DNA of 64,000 nt from assembly GCA_020747015.1 (NCBI GenBank), contig JAGTJM010000059.1:1-64000 (forward strand), in the 5' to 3' direction. This DNA is from Pyrenochaeta sp. MPI-SDFR-AT-0127. Taxonomy: Eukaryota; Ascomycota; Dothideomycetes; Pleosporales; Cucurbitariaceae. Within the stretch, counting starts at the first letter, position 1. Each line of letters opens with the position of its first letter. Under the pieces are notes generated by a model, which saw only the letters and a list, made by a program, of their open reading frames with translations, was not told the origin of the DNA and made no database searches. The position numbers were made by a program, and so were the translations under genes. This document shows positions 11,757 to 22,700 of this stretch, one piece after another.

Positions 11757-12199
11757 CATTTCGGCAACAGTACTTAAACAGGCGTTCCTAGAACTCCCAA
11801 TCTCTTGCAGTCTCTCATGTAGACTCTGTGGAGGTATACCATGACATTTTATGCTGTGCGTACTGTCTTTGGATACTTTTTTTTGCAATAAACATGGCAG
11901 TCTTTCTGGCTTATGTAACGAATATTGGTGCTTGCTCTCAAGTTTGATTTTTCGACCCCACTTCGCAAGCATCTTCCCTGCTAGAAATTAAGTCTCCTCG
12001 GCACATAAAAAAAGTCTATATTGCCCTCTTTTTCGGCGAGTATTCTATCCGGTCTCGGCCTGAATTCGGCTGCTTTCGGTACAGGTCCGGCGTTGAGAAA
12101 CGCAGCGACGAACGCGTGTATCACATTCGTTCCCTGTAGATAGAACTTGGTGGCCTGGCACTGTTAAAATAATCTGCCTATTTCAAAGTAAACCTGAAA
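11757..12199. promoter_or_regulatory. Promoter region of the FAD monooxygenase
   Basis: No gene. Between 12032 and 12095 there are several CGG half-sites, among them three TTCGG copies at 12032-12036, 12065-12069 and 12075-12079. The last two are spaced 10 bp apart, one helical turn. Confidence 0.45.
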
Positions 12200-13858
12200 A
12201 TGTCTCTCAATGTGATTGTTGTCGGTGCTGGTATCAGTGGTCTTTGCACAGCTGTCGCGTTATGCCAAGCCGGTCACTCAGTGAAGGTCAGGCTGTGAAT
12301 TTGTTTACCTTGGCCCTACGTTCCGAACTCTACTCTAACCTCTGCTAGGTCTTCGAGAAATCTGGCTTTACTGGTGAAGTGGGCTCCGCAGTTCTCATTA
12401 CTCCAAATGCGGAGCGTGTCCTCTCTCGCTTGGGATTCGATTTTAGCTTAGCACGCGCTGACGTCGTAGCCTACTTTGAAGTTTTTGATGGTAGCACCCT
12501 CGAGTCCCTCAACAGCCATGATCTTCTCGACCCTAGGGAAGAGTTTGGAGCACCCTTGTACACTGTACATCGCGTTGACCTGCTCAACGGGTTGCTACGC
12601 CTGGCATCAGGACTGGATCTGCGACTAGGGACAAAAGTCGCCAAAGCGGATGCCGAAAAAGGATTTGTCGTCCTTGAAGATGGATCACGGCATTATGCGC
12701 ATCTCATCGTTGCTGGAGACGGTGTACATTCTATTCTAAGAGCGGAGGTGTTGCACGATCAAGACCAGGCGCAAGCGAGCCACTCAGGCTTGAGCACTTT
12801 CCGCTTCATGATTCCTACCGAGGCAATCCAGAATGATCCACAATTCCAGACGCTGTTGAGAATCAGAGGGGAAGGGTGTTGCTTGTTCGCGGACACGACG
12901 CGCGAGTCAGAACACCACATGGTGTGGTTTACATGCCGAGAGTGTGTCAAAACCCTTATGCAGTCGGCTACATTGAATCAGATTCTGACTTGTTATGCAG
13001 AAAATCGGTCCAAGTCTTTGTTGGCGTCCATGACAGTGTTGCTGCGAGTCCAGGAGGTAAGTGAGCCGCGCTGAAGTAATTAAACGAAGATGCAAGACTG
13101 ACCAAACACTACAAAGAGCTCAAGGATCTCATGATGGCGGAATTCAGTCATTATCACCCCAGCCTGATCCACATGTTCAAGTGGGCAATCCGTTTCCTCT
13201 CACTCTCCGGCGGCTGACATCGAATAAATTACAGTCTTGCAACTGTGGTCACCGACTGGCGTCTCGATATCCACGACCCGCTTCCGACATGGCATCGGGG
13301 AAAAATCGTTCTGATCGGAGACTCTGCGCATCCAGTTAGTGTCTCCCCTACTCCGTGCACGACTCTTCATAGAAAAGATTTCTACCCCTTCAGCACTAAC
13401 GCGGCACCCACTACAGATGCTCCCTCTCGGCGCCCAAGGTGCAAACCAAGCCATCGAAGACGCTGGCGCTTTAGGCGCGTTGCTAAGCAATTGCAAATCC
13501 GCGGCCCAAATTCCCAGCATTCTCGATTGCTACGAGCGTGTGCGCCGCCTTCGCGCTTCAAGAGTGCAGATGCTGTCTAAAGTTCGTCTGGGCAGGGAGC
13601 GCGATGTGGAAGCAGACCTTAGAAAATACGCAGACCCGCCAGGCTCAGGTAAACTTACTCTCTGTATTCGTTGAAACGAGCCTGACCACATGCCAGATGT
13701 CCCCACTTCATTTGCTGAGCGCTATAAGCATGATTACGGGTAACTAAACCACGGTTCGAGATTGTCTGCCCATATGTGCTAACTATGGCAGATTTGACGT
13801 TTTCGATGCATGTGAAGAGATCCTAGCCCGCGAAAAGGTGTTTTCTGCGAGCATATAA
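12200..13858 (+). CDS. FAD-dependent monooxygenase (salicylate-hydroxylase-like)
   Basis: Seven exons: 12200-12286, 12349-13056, 13119-13180, 13235-13334, 13417-13648, 13697-13739 and 13792-13858, giving 432 residues, the usual family length. The N-terminus has the FAD-binding GAGISG motif (residues 9-14). A DG motif (VAGDGVHSILR) and the second FAD motif, IVLIGDSAHP joined across an intron to MLPLGAQGANQAIEDAGAL, complete the class A flavin monooxygenase signature. These enzymes use NAD(P)H and oxygen to hydroxylate aromatic rings; relatives in polyketide clusters hydroxylate or dearomatise PKS-derived aldehydes. The gene lies between the AflR-like regulator and the questin-oxidase-like gene, so it is probably a tailoring enzyme of the PKS product. 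The third and sixth exons are very short (62 and 43 nt) and are the least certain. Confidence 0.86.
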
Positions 13859-14491
13859 ATCGATACTAGGATAGCAAAGATCTTGCCAACAGCTGTGTAG
13901 CCGAATACATTAAGTCTTCGTGCCAATTTCGTCACCGTATTCTCCACCTGGGGTTGGTCGGTTGTTATTTTCGTCCGGGGCCACCTGTGGTTATGTAACT
14001 GAAAACATCTTAGGGTTAGATGATGATCATACAGATGTTCTCTAAATTTTGTAAACGGGCAATGTGTAGCCGTCACCGGGAAGCATTTGGTGAAGTACTT
14101 AGCTTTTCGGGTGCCAAAGCCTTGATGCATACACCTCTCGAGTCTTGGAAATCTCGGAAATTACCTTCCTTCAATAAACAAACACGAAGCGATCTGAAGG
14201 CAAAATACTCTGAGTGAAGTTTTCGGGAGACTTGTCACTAAGAATTTCTTCTTTTAGCGGGAATGCATGATCGCAACTCATCAGTCAAGGAATGGACGCG
14301 CAGAGCGTACAACCTGATGCATGCTAACTGGGCATATGAATAGCTAATGTGGACCAAGGGGACTTTCTTTGTTACAGGCTCCCTTGATAGAACATATAAG
14401 GAGACGACGGTGTTGGCCAAAAGGAAGGCTATTTGCGTTCCAAATCCTCCCATTCGCACCCGATTTCCCTTTTTATGCTCAATTTTATCGA
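13859..14491. other. Intergenic between convergent genes
   Basis: Only the 3' flanks of the FAD monooxygenase and the questin-oxidase-like gene are here. I see no gene or repeat. Confidence 0.5.
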
Positions 14492-16101
14492 TTAGTAGTC
14501 CCTTTTGGGGAATTTTGTCCACGCATCCTCCCACCCAGCTCCACGGACAAAGTCCCAATGCTTTGTATGTGTCATTGGCTCCGCCGATGCAGAATCAATC
14601 ATGGCGATCCCTGCTATCAAGTACATGTGCTGCTTCACCCTAAATTCGGGTAGATGATTGTACGGCTTGCAAATCTGCTCGCAAAGCGCTGTTGAGCGGA
14701 TCATCTTCGACATGTGTCCGTCATCCTCGTGGAGGCATGCTCGCGCAAAGACATCCGGCCAACCTTGGTTTGGCAGCTTCGACCGGTGAGAGCAGAGGTA
14801 GTCCAGCCGTAGTTGCGGACATCCAAGGCCAGCATATGTCATCATGAAACAGCGACCGCTGTATTCGAGAAGGCGCGCTTTTTGTGCCCTGGTGAAGGAC
14901 TCTTCTTTAAGAAAGGAAACATGACTGATGCTTGCAGTGAGGGTGTGAAGGATCCAAAAGTCAAACGTACACACGTATGGAGGTCTTTGTGCCCCTGCGG
15001 TGATGTACACTGCAGATTTAGCACATCGTCAGCTTATTTCACACATATGCAGAGTGGTTTCATATTGAAACTTACAGGCCCCATTCACGAGCTCCGCTGT
15101 CTTCTTTTCCAAATCATCGTCAGGACTAACGCGCCATCGAGCTGCCAGGCGCAATATTTCATCCCGAGCGTTTACCATGATTCCATCCCGCGCAAACTCT
15201 TTGTCCATTGCCCATTTCCCTGAATACTTGCGGGTCTGAAGATGGTAGTCCAAGCTAGACGCAGTACTTATTTTTGGGTCGGCACGCTCCATGTCGAAGA
15301 GCTCGGCCAAGGGAAGGGGCGTTTCTTTGGCCTCGGCGGCTAGCTCTTCAGCCGCGCAGAGATATGCATTATACCATGAGTCATGATGCACCGCAGCTTG
15401 CGCAAGCCCTTCTGCCAGAAGAAGAGGCTGCTTAAACTCAAACGCGAGACCAATGTGGATGAGTCCGTGTACGTAGCCTACGTTAGTCACGCCAAACTAG
15501 TCAGTTAAGCGCTCCACTTTCAGAAATGTTTGAAGACAAAGATGCCCTTCACGTACCCATGTAGATGTGAACTAACATCTCGTCTGCAAGCTCTGATCCC
15601 CCCACAAGATACTTCTGTAATGTTGCTTGATATCCATGTCTGGAAATCTCATTCAAAAAGAACCTCTCAAAATTGCGAAAGTGCTCTTCTTTGCCGAGGC
15701 AGCGTTTGAAAACGTAATCGTCTTGGAGATCCAGTACCACTGGGTCAACAATCAGCATAGCAGGTCGCATATAACGACCATTGCGTTCATGCTGCGATTT
15801 CAATGTTTCCGGAGATGCTCCCAAAGCCCATATTGTCAAGTCATGATGGGCAACGTGGTTGTGTAAGTATACCTTTTGCAAATTAGGTCAGTAACCTTTA
15901 CTACTTCGCCGGCCAGAAACTACGACTTACGCCCATATGATCTTCCGTTGTGAAGAATATGTGATAATTTTCATTGTTGTGCTTAAGCAGCTCCTCCGTT
16001 GTCCTTGCGCTCTCTTCCGTCAAATTGGCCGCGTGAATTAAGCCCGGCGTCTCAATATGATCGATGATAAAAGTGTCGGTTTGCAACATATTTTGGACCA
16101 T
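14492..16101 (-). CDS. Questin-oxidase-like (AflY family) oxidoreductase
   Basis: Four exons on the minus strand: 16101-15931, 15872-15557, 15477-15076 and 15009-14492, giving about 468 residues. Diagnostic family segments are NNENYHIFF near the start, HNHVAHHDLTIWALGAS, YVHGLIHIGLAFEF, and LYITAGAQRPPYV recreated across the last intron. This family (questin oxidase-like, AflY) acts in fungal polyketide pathways, where members perform Baeyer-Villiger-type or ring-cleaving oxidations; no classical flavin motif is visible, as is usual for it. The start is uncertain: in-frame sequence before the ATG at 16101 reads FPLGSGSVK, which resembles the family's normal N-terminal motif, so a short upstream exon may be missing from this model. 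It lies convergent with the FAD monooxygenase. Confidence 0.83.
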
Positions 16102-16725
16102 CTTGACGGACCCTGAACCTAGCGGAAAGGATGTTGACAGTTAGTCTGGCGAGTTTCAGAAGAAATTCGGGCAGAAGTCAATTAAAATGGCACAGCCCGT
16201 CGCAGTTAGCTTTCCCTAATTAATCCTCCTACCAAGCGAGCTTCAAGCTTGATTGGCACGGTCATTAATCTGTGAATACTGCGTGAGAATGCGCCGAATA
16301 GGTGTGTGGCAGGGAGTTCGGCGGAATTCCGGATTGGGGCATGGAGTTGCCAAGCCCAAGAACGTCATTACTTGTGCGTTTACAAGCATGGCAAATTCTA
16401 CAATAATAGTTTAGAATTGATCTAACTACACCCATTCTAGAATTCTTGCGGAAGCAAGCTCGCCTAATGCAATGAAACAGAGGCATCACTTTTGCTTCAT
16501 TCAGGGAAGAAAAACCAGCCTCCAAACTGCCCGTTAGCAACACGTCACAAATGTGTATGAGGTCAACTGTGTTTGCAAAGCGCTAATCGACAATTGTATA
16601 CCCCAATATCTGACAGACCTAATTGACGTGGCAAGAAACTTTCACTGGTGCAAAGAGGACTTTGTATTTCGTAACAAGAGCATATTGGACGTGTATCCCA
16701 GAATTCGAGACTACTGCCAACACGC
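16102..16725. promoter_or_regulatory. Upstream region of the questin-oxidase-like gene
   Basis: No gene seen. A possible first exon starting at the minus-strand ATG near 16264 did not join in frame. CCGAA/TTCGG pentamers occur at 16166-16170, 16294-16298 and 16317-16321. Confidence 0.4.
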
Positions 16726-17750
16726 CTAGTACGTTCCCTGCATGACAGACAGACGACCGCCATCCGTAGTGAGAACCAGGCCGTTGGAGTAGCTTCCGGA
16801 CCGGCTGGAAAGGAACAAAAAGGCACCGGCCATCTCCTCATCACTACCAAAACGTCTAGCGGGAATGAACCTTGTATCGTCGTGTGACTCATCTTCCGGT
16901 TTACGGCTGTTGATAAGAACGGAAGCCAGGTCAGACGGGTATACTGGAACGGAATACGTTAGCACCCTGATAAATAACTCCGAGTCATGAAGTACTTACG
17001 GCCAGGGGCGATAGCATTCACGCGAATGCCGTACTGAGCCAATTGGGTGCTAGCGTGCTTGGCCACCTGCATAATGGCCACCTTACTGGTAAGGTATGGA
17101 GGCGAGGACGACCAATGCCTGCTGAATGCTGACACACTAGTCGTGAAGATGACTTGACTCTGGATCAGTGGGACTTTGCTGCCTTCCTTAGGTTTTCCCC
17201 ATCCACCTTCCAACGCCTTCTTGTTTCCTGCATCAAGAAGCTCAACAAATGCCGTCATAGTGAAGAAGGCCGCGGTAACATTAAGATTCAGGGTCTCATT
17301 CATGTCGTCTGGGTTGAAGTTGGTGAAGAGGGTCTCTCGAAGTTCTGAGATGGAGTGATTTGGGTTGAAGCGGACTGCAGGACCGATGCTACCCGAGTTG
17401 GCAACTACGAGGTTGACATAACCGATGTCATTGGTGATGTGGTCGACAGCGGCTTGAAGATCCTTCTTGGAGGTCACGTCGCACTGTACGGGTGATATGC
17501 TCTCATGCTCCTTGGCTGCATTATTAAGCACCTCAAGGCGGCGTCCCAAAATGTATACTTTCCGCGCACCGTTGAAGGCTAGAGCACGGGCCATGGTGAG
17601 TCCGATACCTATATTTGTTTAGCAGGGGGTTTCATAAGGAGCGGCAGGCGGCATCGAAGGGGTACACTAACCAGAGCCTCCTCCAGTGATTACGGCCACA
17701 ATGCCATCAACACGAAAGAGTGTGTTCAGTTCGAAAGCGGAGGACGACAT
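16726..17750 (-). CDS. Short-chain dehydrogenase/reductase (SDR)
   Basis: Three exons on the minus strand: 17750-17672, 17608-17000 and 16943-16726, giving 301 residues. The cofactor motif is split by the first intron and reads TGGGSGIG after joining. The NSGS-type motif VVANSGSIG and the catalytic YLTSK (YxxxK), preceded by a Ser in TTSVSAFS, are present. The classical NAIAPG segment is completed across the second intron as NAIAPGLYPSDL. The enzyme should be a cytosolic NAD(P)H-dependent reductase or dehydrogenase. Located between the questin-oxidase-like gene and the FSH hydrolase, it is a likely tailoring enzyme, for example reducing a ketone or the aldehyde released by the PKS. Its substrate cannot be told from sequence. 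Confidence 0.88.
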
Positions 17751-18282
17751 GCTGAAGGCCTTGGATGTTGATGGGCAAGTAAAGAATAGATGCGTATGGA
17801 TGGATGGTGATTGATCTGGAAGAAAAATACACCTAAGTTTGAATGCTGACTGGATAACCGCCGACTGGGCTTGATTGATTTTTATAGAAGTCTTTAGCTT
17901 GCATTTTGATACTCGCGCAAGGTCATAATTCTTCAGATGACAGATTAGGCTTAGTGGCGGCCGCCAACCTGCCGCCCACAGCCGCTCCCTGTTCATAACG
18001 TCACAGCCCCCAAATAGCCCCTAAGTAGTCCGTCTTTCGGCTCGCAGCACTAAGCGCACGTTACATCTTGCTATTCAGGTAGCGCTTATGATTGACAAGC
18101 ATTCTGCGCGAAATACTTCGGGAGCGCCGTTCTGTAGGCACGGAATTACCATGACTAACTTGTCGAAACACGCCGAGATATGGACCCTGGTACATGGCAA
18201 ATTGCTTCCCTGGAAAAGGTAGAATAGGATGGATACATAATACCATGCACCGCTAGGGCACAGCTGGACAAAGTCTATATCG
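17751..18282. promoter_or_regulatory. Divergent promoter of SDR and FSH hydrolase
   Basis: This 532-bp region lies between the divergent starts at 17750 and 18283. It includes a GC-rich segment near 17955-17985 and one TTCGG at 18036-18040, the pentamer enriched in other promoters of this cluster. I see no gene. Confidence 0.45.
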
Positions 18283-19065
18283 ATGTCTGTCAACGACAAG
18301 ACGCTTCATCTCCCTCGTATCCTCTGCCTCCACGGCGGGGGTACCAATGCACGGATTTTCAAAGCTCAATGCAGACGACTCACAGCCCAGCTCGACTCCG
18401 AGTTTCGTTTTGTCTTCGCCGAAGCAGCCTTTGCGTCTGACGCTGGATCCGACGTCCTCTCAGTTTACAGTCAATGGGGGCCCTTCAAGCGCTGGCTTCG
18501 CTGGCTCCCTGAACACCCGTGGACCCCGCCCGACACTATCGTCACCAAGCTAGACTACCAGTTAGCAGAAGCTATGCAACATGACAATAAGTGCGGCGGT
18601 ACAGGAAAATGGGTTGCTTTACTAGGCTTCAGTCAGGGCGCCAAGGTTGCCGCCAGCCTCCTCTACCGCCAACAAGTGCGCGAGGAAGTCATGGGAAAGC
18701 ATAACGCTGGATCGAGTTTCCAGTTCGGCATCTTGATGGCAGGACGATCGCCTCTTATCTCACTAGATCCTGGATCAAATTTGACTCCAGCACTGCCTAA
18801 TGCCGCAGAGATCACCGATTCTCCAGAGCTTAACAAACGAGAATATGATGGAGGCCATATTCTGCGAATACCAACACTGCACGTACATGGGCTACGGGAC
18901 ATGGGCCTGCATCTCCATCAACAACTATTCGAAGATTTCTGCGATCCTGCCTGCAGGAGATTAGTTGTGTGGGATGGTGCACATCGTCTACCGCTCAAAC
19001 TCAATGAGGTGTCTCCAGTCGTACATCAGATTCGTGAGCTTGCGAAACAATCGGGTATCTACTGA
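18283..19065 (+). CDS. FSH-type serine hydrolase (alpha/beta hydrolase)
   Basis: A single exon of 260 residues. It has the FSH1-family start LPRILCLHGGGTNARIFKAQ (oxyanion region), the nucleophile elbow GFSQG with Ser117, an Asp in HVHGLRDMGL and a His in WDGAHRLP, giving a complete catalytic triad and the normal family length. No signal peptide is visible, so it is probably cytosolic. Hydrolases of this family are frequent in fungal polyketide clusters, where they release or edit chains from the PKS (LovG-like) or remove acyl groups. Because this PKS ends in a reductase domain rather than a thioesterase, an editing or deacylating role seems more likely than ordinary product release. That is inference. 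Confidence 0.88.
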   Translation: MSVNDKTLHLPRILCLHGGGTNARIFKAQCRRLTAQLDSEFRFVFAEAAFASDAGSDVLSVYSQWGPFKRWLRWLPEHPWTPPDTIVTKLDYQLAEAMQHDNKCGGTGKWVALLGFSQGAKVAASLLYRQQVREEVMGKHNAGSSFQFGILMAGRSPLISLDPGSNLTPALPNAAEITDSPELNKREYDGGHILRIPTLHVHGLRDMGLHLHQQLFEDFCDPACRRLVVWDGAHRLPLKLNEVSPVVHQIRELAKQSGIY

Positions 19066-19744
19066 GGGGTTTGAACTGGATTCTGGATACCATGGTGAAG
19101 GAATGGCCTTGAATAGATGTACTCCATATACAAACGCAGACATTTTCCTATTCCTTAATTAAATCAAACGGAAGTAACTTCAATCGTTCATCCTGTAAGA
19201 TTGCTGATCGAGCTGCAGTGTGGGGCGAGTACGGCCACCGTTTCTGGTAGAATCTTTTCTCAACTAGTATAATCTTTAAAAAGAGATGGAACCGGTGATT
19301 CTTTTTGAAACGCCTGCAACTCACCGAAGAATAATCCGAAAAATGCAGTCCACACTATCTATTTCGGAACATATTGCGGCCATTATCTCTTAAATAATGA
19401 CCGAATTCTTTTTAGGCAGTTCCGATCGCCTAAAATAGTAGTACTTTGGTATTGCTAGCATTGGCCAATTTTGCATGGGGTCAAGCACTATTACCCTTTG
19501 GGACGTATCGCACATGATGTGGTTCTCAACGCCCTGTTTTGGCTATCAGTGCAGGGAACAACTGCCACATTTAATTAGTCTTCTATGCAAGCTTCGAAAT
19601 ACTCTATAAAATAAGTATTACTGCTGATTTGTTTCCTGCCACCAATCTTTTTAACGATTCCAATAGCGGTGCCTTCAACGACGCAATAGTGGTGATTATA
19701 TGCAAGTCAACTCAACGTAACTTGCCTTCAAATACACCATCGTT
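19066..19744. promoter_or_regulatory. PKS promoter region
   Basis: No gene. There are four CCGAA/TTCGG pentamers within 82 bp (19324-19328, 19336-19340, 19363-19367 and 19401-19405) and a TATA-like ctataaaata near 19603, about 140 bases before the PKS start. Confidence 0.5.
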
Positions 19745-22700
19745 ATGAATAAGACCTTTTCCAATCCAAATCCGGCTTCTACGGTACTCATCTTCGGACC
19801 CCAAGCTTTATCTTTTCAGCAAGACTCTTTCGCCAAGCTTTGCAGTCAGTTGCACGAGCCTGAGAATCAATGGCTCTTGAATACTGTATCAGGTTTGTCC
19901 AAATCTTGGACCGCTTTATCCAAGAATGTTCCGATACTGCAACACCTGGATGGCCAAGCACTTTTGGAAGAATTGGCCATTGGGCTACAGACCGGAGAGC
20001 TGGGCAAGTTGCAGTTTCCACTGCCAAATATTCTGCTGTCCCCGCTTGTTGTTGTCACTCATCTGACGCAATACTCAGCCTTCATCAAGGCCGGACTACC
20101 AGATCTAGCTGATACGGTAGAGTTTCCTTCGACTCTTTTAGAGAGCACCGAGGTGCTGGGACTCTGCACTGGTATATTGGCGGGTATTGCTGTCAATTGT
20201 TCTTCCAGTATATCACAGCTGCAGCATCATGGCGCCAACGCAGTCAGATTAGGAATGGCTGCGGGCGCTCTTGTCGACGCCGAGCAAGCATCACCGGATT
20301 CTGAAGAAGCAACGTCATTGTCAGTATCTTGGAGTGGTAGTGAGTCCATCGCTAGCATGGAAAAACTGCTAATAGAGTTTCCAACGGTGAGTCAAGCATC
20401 GACTTTTGTTATTCGTTCCAAGAACTTACAATCTGTCCAAGGCTTATGAGTCTGTTTCTGTCGATGAAAAGAGATCAACAATAACGACAAGCAAGCACAC
20501 AGCACACAGATTAGTCGAAGAGCTAAGATCAAACGGCTTCCATGTCACCGAGGTTGCCTTGTCTGGACGTTTTCACTGGCGACAACACCAAGAGGGTGCA
20601 GAACAGCTGGTTCATTTCTGTGACAGCGACGCACAGTTCCAATTTCCTCAAATATCTGATCTTGCATTGTCTCACAGGGCAAAGGGCAGACATGCCCCGA
20701 CAGACAGGCTCCATATCATTGCCCTACATGCGATCCTGACCGAAAAGTCAGAATGGCTAGGATTGTTCAGCACCACTTATACATCTCATATCACTGCTGA
20801 TGCAAAAGTGATCGTCTTCGGTCCGGAGCGTTGTCTGCCACCGACTATAGCACGAAAACTTGGCTCGCGCCTCGTCCATATTTCGCAAACCGACTTATCG
20901 ACTTCCTCAATTCCACGTGTATTGAGATGCAACGTAGTCCCGGATGACCACGTCGCAGTAATCGGGATGTCATGCCATGTACCGGGTGCCTCTGACCTCT
21001 CTGAATTCTGGGAAGTTCTAGCAAGCGGCCAATCACAGCATATTGAGGTGCCTTCATCGCGTTTCGGCATGGAAACCGCATGGCGGAATGTCGCAAAGGG
21101 CCGAAAATGGTACGGCAACTTTATGGACAACCACGACACCTTCGACCACAAGTTCTTCAAAAAGAGTCCACGCGAGATGGAATCAACAGATCCTCAACAT
21201 CGAATTATCCTGCAGCTCGCGTACCAGGCCGTCGAACAATCTGGCTATTTCGGCGCTTCTAGCAATGCTATTGACAAGCATATCGGATGTTATATTGGAA
21301 TTGGAAATGTCGAGTATGATCGGAACATCGGCTGTTACCCTGCTAATGCTTATTCGGCTACGGGTAACCTGCGAAGTTTCGTTGCCGGAAAAGTTAGCCA
21401 TTATTTCGGCTGGACAGGGCCAAGTATGTCAGTAGACACTGCATGTTCGTCATCCATTGTGGCGATTCATAATGCTTGTCGTGCCATTTTACACGGAGAA
21501 TGTACTACTGCGCTGGCAGGCGGAGTCAACGTAAGTTATATCCGGGCTACAAGTCTTCGGTACTGCTGCAAATTGGGTTTAAGATACTAGTACCTTAAAC
21601 AGAATTTGTGCTGCCTAACAATGGTGCTCGAACTTCAACGTTGAGCTACTGCAATATTTGCTGACATTGAAACTTGACTTAGGTCTTGACTAGCCCTGAG
21701 TGGTTCCATAACCTAGCCGGGGCTGCTTTTCTCAGCCAAACTGGACAGTGCAAGCCATTCGACGCTAAGGGCGACGGTTACTGCCGTGGAGAGGGTGCTG
21801 GTGTTGTATATTTGAAAAAATTATCCTCCGCCCTTGCCGATGGCGATCAAGTCTTAGGCGTAATAGCCAGCTCGCGAGTTTACCAGAATCAGAACAGTAC
21901 CGCCATCACTGTACCTAATGCAGATTCCTTGTCGCAGCTCTTTGTCGACGTATTGCAACAGTCGAAGCTGGAACCGCAAGATATTTCCGTAGTTGAAGCC
22001 CATGGGACCGGAACCCCAGTGGGTGACCCTGCTGAATACGACGGGATCCGACGAGTGTTCGGTGGCTCTGCTCGATCCGACTTGCTCTCTCTGTCTTCTG
22101 TTAAAGGCTCGCTTGGCCATACGGAGTTTGCCTCTGGAGTACTCTCTTTGCTAAAAGTTCTGCTAATGATGAACGCAAGGGCTATTCCTCCGCAGGCCAG
22201 CTTTTCTACTATCAGTCCTGGTCTCAAAGCCACACCGGAAGACAAGATCGAAATTCCAACACGTCTGAAAACCTGGGAAGTGGACTTCTGTGCGGCTCTA
22301 ATCAATAATTACGGCGCCTCTGGTTCCAACGCATCCATGGTGGTCACCGAGGCGCCGAAATTGGACATAAGAACTCTTTCGCCACAGTCGCCTTCTACCA
22401 AAAGTTTCCCATTCTGGTTTTGCGGATCAAACAATCAAGCTATTGAAGCTTACATCTACAAATTTAGGAAATTCTTGCAACATGGTGCGAACACGCTGAA
22501 AGATTTCAGCGCCGCAAATTTATCCTTCCAAGTCTCTCGCCAATCGAATCGGACCCTTCCACAAGCTTTGATCTTGAGCGCAAACTCTCCCGCTGAGCTA
22601 GATAAGAAACTTTTAGCCTTTGAAAAGGGCGATAAGAGCATTACAGCCATTCAACAGCAACCGGCCCGTCCTGTCATCCTATGCTTCGGCGGCCAAATTT

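Noticed and set aside
14347..14653. Overlapping plus-strand frames of about 95 codons
   Set aside because: They fall on the 3' end and downstream flank of the questin-oxidase-like gene on the other strand and show no family sequence.
16202..16264. Candidate first exon of the questin-oxidase-like gene (minus-strand ATG followed by a GT donor)
   Set aside because: The exon ends in phase 0, while the acceptor near 16121 would need one base from the preceding exon to keep the family frame, so the join does not work.
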